A stretch of DNA of 44,404 nucleotides from a virus, in IMG/VR virus record IMGVR_UViG_3300023178_000092, positions 1 through 44,404 of that record. One strand, written 5' to 3'. A program made the position numbers and the translations under genes. This document shows, piece by piece, positions 1-8,739 of this stretch. How positions within the stretch are numbered: the stretch's first letter is position 1; every line of letters starts with the position of its first letter. Under the pieces are notes generated by a model. It ran no database searches and had not been told where the DNA came from. It saw nothing but the letters and a program-made list of their open reading frames with translations.

Positions 1-2846
1 GGGTCTGTTGAGAAGTCTTTAATTTCTGTTTCTCGTATACCCATCGCACGTTCAGCATCAATAACCATGCTGTATGGCTGCAGAATACGTGCAGTAATAT
101 CACCAAGCAATCTACCAGCAGCTTTACCAAACTGTGCCTCTGTAGTAATCTTTGATTCGCTTTCTGCTAAGTCAGCAAGGTCATCTAACAAATTACCAAG
201 CCCTTGATTGTCTCTGAAGTTTGTTCCAGTAAACAGTTTAACAAACTCTTTACCACCACCACTAGACCTGAACCAATCTGCTGCTGCTCCTTCGCCACCT
301 TCCAGCCTCTTGTGGCCCCATTTAGCTATGTACATAAGTTGTGGCAGAGGATACTGTGCCGACACATCCACTACTTTATCACTTACTATGGTTCTAACTT
401 TGTTATAATCTTCTGGAGAGTTAGGGTCACGAACAGCCATATACGCCATGCCAAGACCTGCTATACCAGCAATGTTTCGTGAGGCAATTTCAGCATCACG
501 TGCGCGATTACCAACGCCAAACATTTTTCTAGTAACGGCAATAGGCATACCCATTGTTACTTCACCTACATATTCCATAGATTTAAACATAAAGCGTGGG
601 AATGGAATAATTATAGTGCCGCCGGGAATCTTATTGAGAATACCAAGCGCGGCTTTAAATGGGCCAAAAGAAGGTGACGCTGCGTATGTCTTTTCAAGGG
701 CTTTATCTGTAGCTTCTGCAAGTAGTTCATGGAAGTTACGAGCATCCTTTGGCTTGATACTAGGCGCATCGTTTACCATATTTCGCATTTGACCATTCAT
801 AATAGATTCTTCAAGACCAACGCCCCACTCACGTTTGAGTGCGTTATCTAAGTCAGTTAAGAAGTAGGCACGGCGAGTGACAAATTCTTGAAGTCTGTTT
901 GGCCCGTTAAGAAACTGAACAAAGTCCTCTATAGGTTCAAATATAGCGTCTGACAGTCCACCTTCTCCACGCCCAGTATACTTCTGTACCTCGTTTACTT
1001 GGTCGTAGAACCTTGTCCATTGCTCTTTATACTCTGGCTGTCCTAATATGTAATCTACAAACTCTGCTTTCTCTGAAGTGAGTTCACGAGAAGCTATTGC
1101 GCCATCTGCGCCAGTACGCCGTATCTTTGCACTATCTCCAAACGTATGTGCATACATTTGAAATGCATCTTTGTATCCATTACCACGTATAAAAGGTGTT
1201 ACATTACGAATACTTCCTTTTAAGTCTCCACGTGCGGCAAGGATAATGGATGTTTCCATTAAATTAGTAAGCCCTTCCATTGGATAACGTATTAAGGCAG
1301 ATTCAAAGTTACGTGCAGCAGTTGCAAAGGCACTGACCATAGCACCACGTATCACGTTTTCGCCACGGCGTATGTTCTTTCTAGCTTTTCCCAACATATC
1401 TACTGCATCATTAAGTTCTTCATCATTTTTTTGTGCAGCAGATTTTTTGCTGGCTTTGCCGCCCATTGCATCGCGCATTTGTCTAAATTTCTGCAGACCC
1501 CTACCATACTTTGAGCCAGAACCTACGGTCATCATAATGTAGTCGTCCATTGACAAGCCATACTTTTCTAGTATCTGAAGCAAGTCATCAGACGCAATTA
1601 AATTACCCTTTACAGATTCATCAAATAAAGTTTCTATTACATTTTTACTACCTTTAAAGGCATCAGGATTCATCTCCTTAACTTTAGCAATGGTAGCAAC
1701 TACACTATCTAATTTATCTGCATCAAGAACAATGTCAAGCAAACGGGCATCGTCAGGTCCACCCAGTTCATCAAACTGTGATTTACCTATTAGTGTTTCA
1801 TCAATGATACGCTTACCTTCTGACCTAGCCTTTTCATAATCAATACGCAGCTTGCCATCTTTTCCTTTAGAAGATATTTCTACCTTGTTTATTTCCTCAT
1901 AATTCTTAATTAAGTCTTCAAATATTTGCGTATTTTCTTTAGCTACTTGTCTTGCTTCTCTGCGCTTTGCTTCAGACACAGATTTTTCTGCAGCTTTAGC
2001 ACCAGCTAGATTAAACTTACCATCTGGTAATTTACTATCAATTAGTTCTCTTCCTCTTATTTCTTTTCTAGCTTGCTCTGCCGCTTCTCGTAATGGTTTT
2101 TCTGCAGCCCGTCTTGCTGTACCCCCTGCTATTCCAGTAAGAGAACCAACTGCAGGTACGGCTTCAGCCATTTCAACCATCATACCAACATCACCAGCAA
2201 ACTTACGTCCTGCTGTCTTTGGGTCAAAGGGCAACATTTCTTTACCTGTTACGCCTAACAGTTTATATACTGCACTATCTTCTGTAATACCTTCATGCAC
2301 TGCGCGAGTAAGCACTTCACCAAAGTCTGCCGTAGCTTCACCTGCTGCAGTAACGCCTATCGCTAGAGGTTTAACAACATACTTATCTGTACCCTTGGCT
2401 ACTACTCTTACTGAGTCTCGCATCCATTCAGGCACATATTCTACAAGAAGTTCTTCGTCAGCAAGAATATCTTTGTCTTTGTTATACAATAAGTCTTTAG
2501 CTGCTGCTGTTTGATTAAAGTCAAACACTTCTTCTGTTTGGTCATTTACTGTACGGGCTGGTGCGCCAATCTTACGCAGACGAAAAGAAGAATACTCTTC
2601 ACCTGTAGGTGCTTGCGGCACTAACTCATAACCCTCTGGCACTTTATTGTTGGCAATAAAAAAGTCCTTCGCTTCCTGCTCGTTTTGAGGAGAAGGCGAG
2701 GACTGTGTTATACTATCTTCAGTTTGCTGCACACGATTAGCAGCAGCTTGTTTCTTTCTTAGGCTGCGAGTAAGCGGCACATCAGCAAGAGGTTCTGATG
2801 TAGTGTCTTCTTCGGGAGCAATGTCCCTTCCCAATACTTTAACCAC
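1..2846 (-). CDS. Very large virion-type protein, 3' end outside window (over 948 aa seen)
   Basis: The minus-strand frame is open from a GTG at 2846 to the left edge, 948 codons, without a stop. The GTG is chosen because AAGGA sits 6 nt upstream and no ATG in this frame lies closer to the preceding stop at 2856. The N-terminal part (to about residue 130) is acidic and low in hydrophobics. The middle is charged and helical. Near residues 735-775 a segment rich in Gly, Pro and hydrophobics (GGTIIIPFPRF, then MEYVGEVTMGMPI) recalls the 'PF.R' segment of large polyvalent ejected phage proteins; that link is inference. It sits after two coiled-coil or repeat-rich proteins at the end of the late operon, the place of T7 internal virion proteins gp14-gp16. 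I see no lytic transglycosylase motif. A large DNA-ejection protein is the best guess. Confidence 0.85.
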   Translation of the reverse strand, partial: MVKVLGRDIAPEEDTTSEPLADVPLTRSLRKKQAAANRVQQTEDSITQSSPSPQNEQEAKDFFIANNKVPEGYELVPQAPTGEEYSSFRLRKIGAPARTVNDQTEEVFDFNQTAAAKDLLYNKDKDILADEELLVEYVPEWMRDSVRVVAKGTDKYVVKPLAIGVTAAGEATADFGEVLTRAVHEGITEDSAVYKLLGVTGKEMLPFDPKTAGRKFAGDVGMMVEMAEAVPAVGSLTGIAGGTARRAAEKPLREAAEQARKEIRGRELIDSKLPDGKFNLAGAKAAEKSVSEAKRREARQVAKENTQIFEDLIKNYEEINKVEISSKGKDGKLRIDYEKARSEGKRIIDETLIGKSQFDELGGPDDARLLDIVLDADKLDSVVATIAKVKEMNPDAFKGSKNVIETLFDESVKGNLIASDDLLQILEKYGLSMDDYIMMTVGSGSKYGRGLQKFRQMRDAMGGKASKKSAAQKNDEELNDAVDMLGKARKNIRRGENVIRGAMVSAFATAARNFESALIRYPMEGLTNLMETSIILAARGDLKGSIRNVTPFIRGNGYKDAFQMYAHTFGDSAKIRRTGADGAIASRELTSEKAEFVDYILGQPEYKEQWTRFYDQVNEVQKYTGRGEGGLSDAIFEPIEDFVQFLNGPNRLQEFVTRRAYFLTDLDNALKREWGVGLEESIMNGQMRNMVNDAPSIKPKDARNFHELLAEATDKALEKTYAASPSFGPFKAALGILNKIPGGTIIIPFPRFMFKSMEYVGEVTMGMPIAVTRKMFGVGNRARDAEIASRNIAGIAGLGMAYMAVRDPNSPEDYNKVRTIVSDKVVDVSAQYPLPQLMYIAKWGHKRLEGGEGAAADWFRSSGGGKEFVKLFTGTNFRDNQGLGNLLDDLADLAESESKITTEAQFGKAAGRLLGDITARILQPYSMVIDAERAMGIRETEIKDFSTD

Positions 2847-2855
2847 ATCAAATCC

Positions 2856-4517
2856 TTATTGCGTTTCTTCTTGCCCAATACCCCCAACAAATTCGCCAGC
2901 GGGTGTCATTACAAAATATGTTGTACGCCCATCAATAGTTGCAATAGCAACATCTCCGGGTTTAGCACCACCATCTTGACCAAAAGTTTGTTCCAATGAC
3001 TCAAGGTCTGCTTCAGACTTCATGCCATGATTGGTAAATTCGCCGTCTACAAAACCTTCACTATTTGCAAAGGCGCGAAGTTGTTTGTCAAATGATGTAG
3101 CAAAAGCTGTATATGCCCTTCTGCCCCGTGCGCTGTCACCAAACCTACTAGCAAATTCATCAATAGAATTAGAAACAGCAGTAAAGTATTGAGGCATTTT
3201 ACCTGTGCCAAGAGACAAGGCAATTTCTGCACCAAATGGACCCATCTCTCCACCAATGTCAAGAGCCTGTGCATTACGTTGAATCATACGATTAAAGATT
3301 TGGTCTTCGCTAGACTTGCTAAAGTAATTCGATGAATCAGTGGTATCTGACAAAGCTATTGCTGCGTCTGCTACACGTTTTTGTGAGTCTTTTAGCTGTT
3401 GTTCTAGGGCAGCTTTTTCTGTAGCTGGTGTTTCTGGATTATTTATTTTTGCAATCAAGTCATCCTGTTTACGCAACTGCATTACTTGATAACCTTCAAG
3501 GTCAGAAGCATTGCCCTTTTCATATATTTGCGCTTCAAGCAAATCAAGAGCAGCCTGTCGTTCTTGTTCGCCATACTTGTCTAATAGAGACAGTTCTTTC
3601 TCTAACTTGTCAGCAGAAAGCCCTTCTGTATCTGTACGTGCTTCTGTTAAACCTATATTCGCAGTAATTTGTCGGACTTCTTCACGAAGTTTATCCGCAT
3701 CCAAGTCTAGCCGTTCCTCTAAGTTTTTGTTTGTGATGTTTGCTGTCTCTATCTTAGCCCTAGTAAGGTCTGTTTCTGCAAATACGTTTTTAGCTTGCGC
3801 ACTGCGTAACTTTGCAGTTTCTGTTTCTGTACCAACTTGTGCAGTAGTCAAGTCTGCTTTAGCTTGCGCCTGTTCAAGAGCAATAAGGTCGGCAGGAGAC
3901 ATACCACCTAATCCTTTTACTGTCATACCTGTAGTCCCAAGTTCTGCACCTGTAAACTCTTGTGGCAACTCTCCGCCCAAGGCACGTGTTTGCGCAGCAA
4001 GAGATGATGATACAAAGTCATCTCCACCTCTAGCACCCATAGCACGTAGCTGTCCCATAATAGAAGAAGTAGAAGCCGTTTGGTCAATTGCTATAGGACC
4101 ACCAGACAGTGCTGCAAATGCTTCTGCTTGCTGCCCTATGCCACGTCCTTCCATTTGTTGTGTTGTTGTAAACAAACTCTGTGCGTATTGATTTGCGTCA
4201 AATGGTTTTGTTTTATCTGCGGCATATGCTCTAGCCTCACCCGCTTTAATAGCACTTGTAAATGCAGCAGCATTTTCTAATCCACCAGCTAACACAGTTT
4301 CAACTTGTCCATCAGATAAGTTATACATTGATTTTAGTTCTCTAGCTTTTTTACTGTAATCAAGTTTATCTTTAATGCGTTGCTTGCGCTTTTCTGCAAT
4401 TTCATTAGCGATACGCCCAGCCTCTGTTGTTATCAGGGTTTTGGCATCGTCCTCTAATGTTTTAAGTCTTTCTGAACCGCGCTTTGCTGCACCAGCTAGG
4501 TATGATTTTAAGCCCAT
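2856..4517 (-). CDS. Coiled-coil internal-virion-type protein (553 aa)
   Basis: The protein starts MGLKSYLAGAAKRG and has an N-terminal basic, Ala-rich helix. A long central region (about 200-400) is dominated by Ala, Glu, Lys, Leu and Thr with coiled-coil character, for example repeated T-A-Q/K-L-R-A-type segments. The C-terminal 150 residues look globular (ALSLGTGKMPQYF, then DGRTTYFVMTPAGEFVGG). No enzyme motif is visible. It lies between the 164-aa protein and the giant protein at the left edge, matching the T7 gp14-gp16 slot of proteins ejected with the DNA. The assignment to that class is from position and composition, not from a family motif. Confidence 0.8.
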   Translation of the reverse strand: MGLKSYLAGAAKRGSERLKTLEDDAKTLITTEAGRIANEIAEKRKQRIKDKLDYSKKARELKSMYNLSDGQVETVLAGGLENAAAFTSAIKAGEARAYAADKTKPFDANQYAQSLFTTTQQMEGRGIGQQAEAFAALSGGPIAIDQTASTSSIMGQLRAMGARGGDDFVSSSLAAQTRALGGELPQEFTGAELGTTGMTVKGLGGMSPADLIALEQAQAKADLTTAQVGTETETAKLRSAQAKNVFAETDLTRAKIETANITNKNLEERLDLDADKLREEVRQITANIGLTEARTDTEGLSADKLEKELSLLDKYGEQERQAALDLLEAQIYEKGNASDLEGYQVMQLRKQDDLIAKINNPETPATEKAALEQQLKDSQKRVADAAIALSDTTDSSNYFSKSSEDQIFNRMIQRNAQALDIGGEMGPFGAEIALSLGTGKMPQYFTAVSNSIDEFASRFGDSARGRRAYTAFATSFDKQLRAFANSEGFVDGEFTNHGMKSEADLESLEQTFGQDGGAKPGDVAIATIDGRTTYFVMTPAGEFVGGIGQEETQ

Positions 4518-4518
4518 C

Positions 4519-5013
4519 TTATATACCTCTACGTGACATTAGACCGCCAGATGGTTTTTCTTCTGGCTCTTCTTCTTCTTCGTCATCAATATCTTCTATA
4601 TCTGTTTTCTGCAAAGATTGCATAGCTTCCCGAAGAACAAAACCATCAGGTTCTTTTTCATCGTCATCTGTGTCGCCCAATTTATAGTCAATTTCAGCTT
4701 GTTTAGCCATACCTTCCATAAACTCTACTAGGATTGGGTTTAACAAAATTGCTACATCAATAGTATGCAAACCCTGCATCACCCCACCTAGAGTCATTGT
4801 TTCTGCCAGAGAAGTAATCGGAACACCACGCTCAATAATGTCCAGCATACGCTGTGCAAACTTGTTGTCTGCTAAACGAGGAATATAAAACTCTATTGCC
4901 TCTTCTATTGTGTTGTATTGAGATGGTTGTTGCCAAGGTCTATCGCCCAGACCATGTGTCATAGCCATGCCGGGAATAGGCGCATCAAAATCCTGTACTT
5001 TTCTAAATGCCAT
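4519..5013 (-). CDS. Conserved-type late protein with acidic C-terminus (164 aa)
   Basis: Residues 1-105 look folded (FDAPIPGMAMTHGLGDRPWQ, then helices ending in VEFMEGMAKQAEIDY). Residues about 112-155 are strongly acidic, with a DDDEKEPD stretch and later a run of Glu, before a short basic tail SRRGI. There is no clear Shine-Dalgarno site before the ATG. The upstream gene ends 4 nt away, so translation is probably coupled. It belongs to the internal-virion cluster. No function can be named; a structural or chaperone role is inferred from position. The gene ends one base before the next start. Confidence 0.75.
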   Translation of the reverse strand: MAFRKVQDFDAPIPGMAMTHGLGDRPWQQPSQYNTIEEAIEFYIPRLADNKFAQRMLDIIERGVPITSLAETMTLGGVMQGLHTIDVAILLNPILVEFMEGMAKQAEIDYKLGDTDDDEKEPDGFVLREAMQSLQKTDIEDIDDEEEEEPEEKPSGGLMSRRGI

Positions 5014-5017
5014 TTTG

Positions 5018-5236
5018 TTATACCGTTGTCATACTCTTTCTAATAGCTTCCATGTAATTTAACACACGCTGTGTTTCTGTCACATTTTCATCTTGCTTTT
5101 CAAGCGTAGGTTTTTGTGGCGTAAGAAGACCCTTTGTCGGTTTTTGTTTAGCAGCTTCAGATGTTTTCATCATAACATCAAGTTGCTTTCTAAGATTTAT
5201 AGTAGCAAGTCTACCGGGCTGTCTTTCAAAACTCAT
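5018..5236 (-). CDS. Small late protein, unknown (72 aa)
   Basis: This is a basic, Gln- and Lys-rich protein without hydrophobic segments (MSFERQPGRLATINLRKQLD, then a T/K/P-rich centre). GAGG lies at good distance from the ATG. It sits 4 nt from the 164-aa protein and 12 nt from the large internal virion protein, so it belongs to the same transcript. No motif is recognised. Confidence 0.65.
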   Translation of the reverse strand: MSFERQPGRLATINLRKQLDVMMKTSEAAKQKPTKGLLTPQKPTLEKQDENVTETQRVLNYMEAIRKSMTTV

Positions 5237-5248
5237 AACATTACCTCA

Positions 5249-7219
5249 TTAAAACAGGCTAAAGCCGCCAGTAAATGGACTCATAAACATATCCATAATA
5301 AATCCACCAATTGCACCGCTTTCTTCTGCATCAATTTGCATCTTGCCTAAATCCTTACGTGCTTTTGCATCCAGTTCTGCAATAGCCATTTGAACCAAGC
5401 GTTCTGCATTGTTTTCTGCAGATGTCCATGCCCACTCCATAGTGTCAGCATAATACCCCCACAGATTATCGTAGGCTTGTTTACTAATACCTAATACTGC
5501 TGAAGCATTTAGTTCATTAGCACGATTGATAGCTGCTGTATCTGCCGTAGCAATCTGCCTACGCCACTGAGCATTTGCTTGTGCAATTACAAGTTGGTTC
5601 TGTGCGTTGAACTGGTCACGCTGATTGTTTAGTTCTGCATTAAAACGTGCAATTGTATTTGCTTGACCTGCATTAAATTGCGCCTGTGCATTTTGCTGTG
5701 TAGCATTAAACTGTCCAACTTGGCTAGACAAGTTAGCAAAGAACTGGTCAACTTGATTTTGACTAGACGCATTAAATTGACGTGCCGCATTTTCTGCAGC
5801 TTGGTCTGTAAACAATGCTTGTACACGCTGCTGTGCTTTAAACAAATCTGTTTGCTGCCGATTAGACAGGTTAGCCATATCAACTTGCAAGAAGTTCTGC
5901 GCATTCTGTACAGCGGCTTGTTGACGATTATTTAAGTTAGCTGTATCAAGTTGTGCCAGTGCAGCAGCTTCAGCCATTACAAGAGCCTGTCTATTAGACA
6001 AGTTTTGCAGGTTCATCGTGTTAACAGCACGTGAATTTTCTAGCTGTACTTGCTGCTCTGCTGTAAAGTTCTGATTGGCAATGTCGCTAATCTTACTAGC
6101 GTTCATTACCTTTGCTTGGAATGTCTGGTCAAACTCTTGACCCATAAACTTAGCACGTTGCTCTGCAGCCAGCATTGACGCTTGTTGTCTATTAGATAAA
6201 TTTTGTGCTTCAAAACTAGCAATAGTCTGGGCATCTGCCTGTGCAATAGGCAGTGCAGACTCCATAGCAGCTTGTACAATGGCCTGACCAGCAAGAGATG
6301 ATGCACCTAACCCACGAGCAGCCATAGCTGCTGTAGCTGCCCTCATAGCCCCTGCAGCCCATGCTGGTGGATTAGCACCTTGAAACTGCTGCATCAAACC
6401 ATCAAGCTGGTTAGCCACCATAGTCTGTGCAGATGGATTAGCTGTGGCTGCAGCAGCTTGCGTTTGTGCAGTAAGTGCAGCAGCTTTAGCAGCATCAACA
6501 CCTGTGCCGCTAATTAGTTCACCATTTTGTAATTGTCTTTGTACGGGATTGTTTATTAGAAAGGCGTTGCCCTGTGCTGCCTGTAGATTGCCTACAGAAG
6601 ATTGTGTCTGCTGCGCTGCAGTTATTTGCGCACGTGGGTCTTGTGGATTAGCTTGTGCCGCACTTGTAGCATTTATAGCAGCATCGACATCTGCAGATAC
6701 AGTGTCAGCTTGCATTAGGTTAGCACCCGTAGGCGTAGGCATACCTGCTTGAGCAGTGCCTGTTATAGCTGTAGGTGTAGCTACCGTTCCATATACAGTT
6801 CCTGTACCTGCTTGTACGTCTTGTGATGTATCATACTGAACACCCGAAGCGATAGTTTCACCACCAAGCGGCACACCGGGGCTATACATTTGCTGTACAC
6901 TAAAGTCTGTTACACCGGGACCTTTATCAGTTCCTTCTGGTACTGTGGCAATAGGTGTACCGCCTGCACCTGTAACACCTGTAGTGGCTACGTTATCTGG
7001 TAAATCATTTTTTGCGGATGCGGAACCGCCTGTTTGAAACTTCTTAACTACACCACCTTTAGCCATCTGCATAGCTTTGCTAGTGTACATATCCATCTGC
7101 TGTTGTCTAGCAGGGTTAGTAGCCAGAAAGTTTTGGAACCCTTGCATATTACCCTGATAGCCCATAGAACGTGCTATCTTTTCCATGCCACTAGGCTTAA
7201 ATGCTTTGAACATTGCCAT
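5249..7219 (-). CDS. Ala/Gln/Asn-rich internal-virion-type protein with 22-residue repeats (656 aa)
   Basis: The N-terminus is basic and carries a KGGVVKKFQTGG motif near residues 54-65. It is followed by a Gly/Thr/Pro-rich linker of about 100 residues. From about 330 to 590 it is almost pure helix-former rich in Ala, Gln and Asn, with the phrase NL(S/N)NRQ recurring; three copies are 22 residues apart, which equals two 11-residue (hendecad) turns. The end has aromatic WGYYADTMEWAW and a Gly/Phe-rich hydrophobic tail (FIMDMFMSPFTGGFSLF). The start with AAAGGGA upstream is preferred. Composition and gene order fit an ejected protein that could form a tube or membrane-active channel; that is inference. 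Confidence 0.82.
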   Translation of the reverse strand: MAMFKAFKPSGMEKIARSMGYQGNMQGFQNFLATNPARQQQMDMYTSKAMQMAKGGVVKKFQTGGSASAKNDLPDNVATTGVTGAGGTPIATVPEGTDKGPGVTDFSVQQMYSPGVPLGGETIASGVQYDTSQDVQAGTGTVYGTVATPTAITGTAQAGMPTPTGANLMQADTVSADVDAAINATSAAQANPQDPRAQITAAQQTQSSVGNLQAAQGNAFLINNPVQRQLQNGELISGTGVDAAKAAALTAQTQAAAATANPSAQTMVANQLDGLMQQFQGANPPAWAAGAMRAATAAMAARGLGASSLAGQAIVQAAMESALPIAQADAQTIASFEAQNLSNRQQASMLAAEQRAKFMGQEFDQTFQAKVMNASKISDIANQNFTAEQQVQLENSRAVNTMNLQNLSNRQALVMAEAAALAQLDTANLNNRQQAAVQNAQNFLQVDMANLSNRQQTDLFKAQQRVQALFTDQAAENAARQFNASSQNQVDQFFANLSSQVGQFNATQQNAQAQFNAGQANTIARFNAELNNQRDQFNAQNQLVIAQANAQWRRQIATADTAAINRANELNASAVLGISKQAYDNLWGYYADTMEWAWTSAENNAERLVQMAIAELDAKARKDLGKMQIDAEESGAIGGFIMDMFMSPFTGGFSLF

Positions 7220-7222
7220 GAA

Positions 7223-7447
7223 TTAGTCCCTTTGTAAAACTCTGTCTAGTTTATCTTCGACACGGTGCAATGCTTCCATTACTTGGCGTACGTCACTGCG
7301 TACGTCTTCACGGGTAGCATACTCTTCACGTGTTTTGTTTAACAATATCTCTAATCTTTTTTGCTCACGGCTGGTGCTGTTAGCCCACCATGCACCACCT
7401 GCAGCAAGCAAGCCAAGCAGTATATCTACAAGGCTGGTCATTTCCAT
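7223..7447 (-). CDS. Small membrane-anchored coiled-coil protein (74 aa)
   Basis: The protein has one N-terminal hydrophobic segment (LVDILLGLLAAGGAWWA, residues about 6-22). A charged amphipathic helix follows, with heptad-like spacing (VRQVMEALHRVEDKLDRVL). This layout resembles small phage holin-accessory or spanin-like proteins, but no family motif is certain. Its ATG overlaps the stop of the 70-aa gene upstream (TAATG). A membrane role late in infection is the most that can be said. Confidence 0.7.
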   Translation of the reverse strand: MEMTSLVDILLGLLAAGGAWWANSTSREQKRLEILLNKTREEYATREDVRSDVRQVMEALHRVEDKLDRVLQRD

Positions 7448-7659
7448 TAGTCAGCATCCGCTATGGTAAAGGCATCGTCAGGGTCATTGTGTCTGGCAAG
7501 AAGATGGTCATATTCTTCATTTCCTACTTTAGCAGGAATTAGTGCCTGTGCGCCATCTGCATGTACAGCTTTCACTACATTATTTATTAATGGATTACCG
7601 TCTATATCTGTGCCGCTGATATATTGTGCTGATGCAAAATTAAACTTATTAGCAAACAT
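7447..7659 (-). CDS. Small late protein, unknown (70 aa)
   Basis: This is a soluble, mildly acidic protein (MFANKFNFASAQYISGTD). GGAGATATAG precedes the ATG, and it follows the fibre gene by 2 nt. Its stop overlaps the start of the membrane protein. It may be a fibre-associated or capping peptide by location only. I do not recognise it. Confidence 0.65.
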   Translation of the reverse strand: MFANKFNFASAQYISGTDIDGNPLINNVVKAVHADGAQALIPAKVGNEEYDHLLARHNDPDDAFTIADAD

Positions 7660-7661
7660 TT

Positions 7662-8729
7662 CTATATCTCCGCACTGACTGAAGCAACTGCATCTCCGTC
7701 ACTACCGCCTACTTTTTTAAACATCATTTGAGAAGTATGGTACAATGTTGCGCCATTGGTGCTTAAACCTAACCCTGTGGTGGTTGGCACAGTATACCCA
7801 TTAAAAGCAACTATAGATGTAGGGGCGGCTCGTTTTTCTACCATAAACGGTATGTCTGTCCATTGATTACCTGTTGCCGCATTAAAAGGTAAAGACATTA
7901 GGGAAAATGAGTCTGTAGTGCCACGCATAGCATGACCTAACAGTTCAAAGTATCTTTGACATTTTCTAAGTGTAGTGCCGTAGTCTTCATGTTCAAACGG
8001 CGTGGCTGTCGAGCCAACTTCTATTTGCATCCCTGTCACATCAAAAGTTGCGTTAGATGTTCCGGCCCAATCTGCTAAGTCATCAGGCAAATATGCTGTC
8101 GTGTCTTGTGCAACCCAACTATCTAAAGTTGCACCACTGTCTGTATAATCCGTTCCAAACCACGGAACAGGTTGAAAGCCCACACCAGCACCAGTATCAT
8201 TGTTAAACACTAAATTAGAATTGCCGGGAATTGTTTTAGTTATTTTTGTCCAAGTATTAGCCACTAATGTTTCTGTGAAAGCAAATTGATAACTTGGTGA
8301 ATCAAATGTAAGCAAATAAAAACCACACTTACCAGCAACACTTGAACGAACCCAGCAACTAACTGTTATATAACTGCTTGTACTTGTGTAATTCCAGCCA
8401 GATTTAGCAATGTTTTGCGATTCAATTTTGTGAATTAGTTGCCGATAATCAGCGGCACCAGATGTGGTAGCTGTATTTGTTTGTCTAAAGTAATTTCTAA
8501 AACCCAACGCATAAGGCGCATCACTTGATGTTAAACTTTCCTGTGAACCTGTTACAGTGCCACCACTATAACTATTTTCAAATCTATCAACGCTTCCATA
8601 ACCATTGGTTGTGCTACTGGTGCCACGCTGTGCCACAGTCATCGCACCATTAATAATGAGGTTGCGACCTGTCAGGCCACCCGCATCTGCGCTACCACCT
8701 AAATCTGCTAAGTCTCTGGCTCTGCTCAT
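7662..8729 (-). CDS. Tail fibre / adhesin-type protein (355 aa)
   Basis: The N-terminus MSRARDLADLGGSADAGG is a typical short phage fibre head. It is followed by LTGRNLIINGAMTVAQRG, a phrase that opens the beta-rich fibre tips of many marine phages. The middle is a beta-sandwich-like domain with carbohydrate-binding-module flavour (YITVSCWVRSS, then TGMQIEVGSTATPFEHEDYG and LRKCQRYFELLG). The last 100 residues are again beta-rich. GGATAAAGAT precedes the ATG. It is the promoter-distal member of the adhesin island and probably forms a host-recognition tip. Family naming is by recollection of pattern. Confidence 0.82.
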   Translation of the reverse strand: MSRARDLADLGGSADAGGLTGRNLIINGAMTVAQRGTSSTTNGYGSVDRFENSYSGGTVTGSQESLTSSDAPYALGFRNYFRQTNTATTSGAADYRQLIHKIESQNIAKSGWNYTSTSSYITVSCWVRSSVAGKCGFYLLTFDSPSYQFAFTETLVANTWTKITKTIPGNSNLVFNNDTGAGVGFQPVPWFGTDYTDSGATLDSWVAQDTTAYLPDDLADWAGTSNATFDVTGMQIEVGSTATPFEHEDYGTTLRKCQRYFELLGHAMRGTTDSFSLMSLPFNAATGNQWTDIPFMVEKRAAPTSIVAFNGYTVPTTTGLGLSTNGATLYHTSQMMFKKVGGSDGDAVASVSAEI

Positions 8730-8739
8730 ATCTTTATCC

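Noticed and set aside
3511-4191. 226-codon open frame on the plus strand
   Set aside because: It lies antisense to the coiled-coil protein, is Ser/Ala/Cys-rich as expected for the shadow of such a gene, and lacks a ribosome site.
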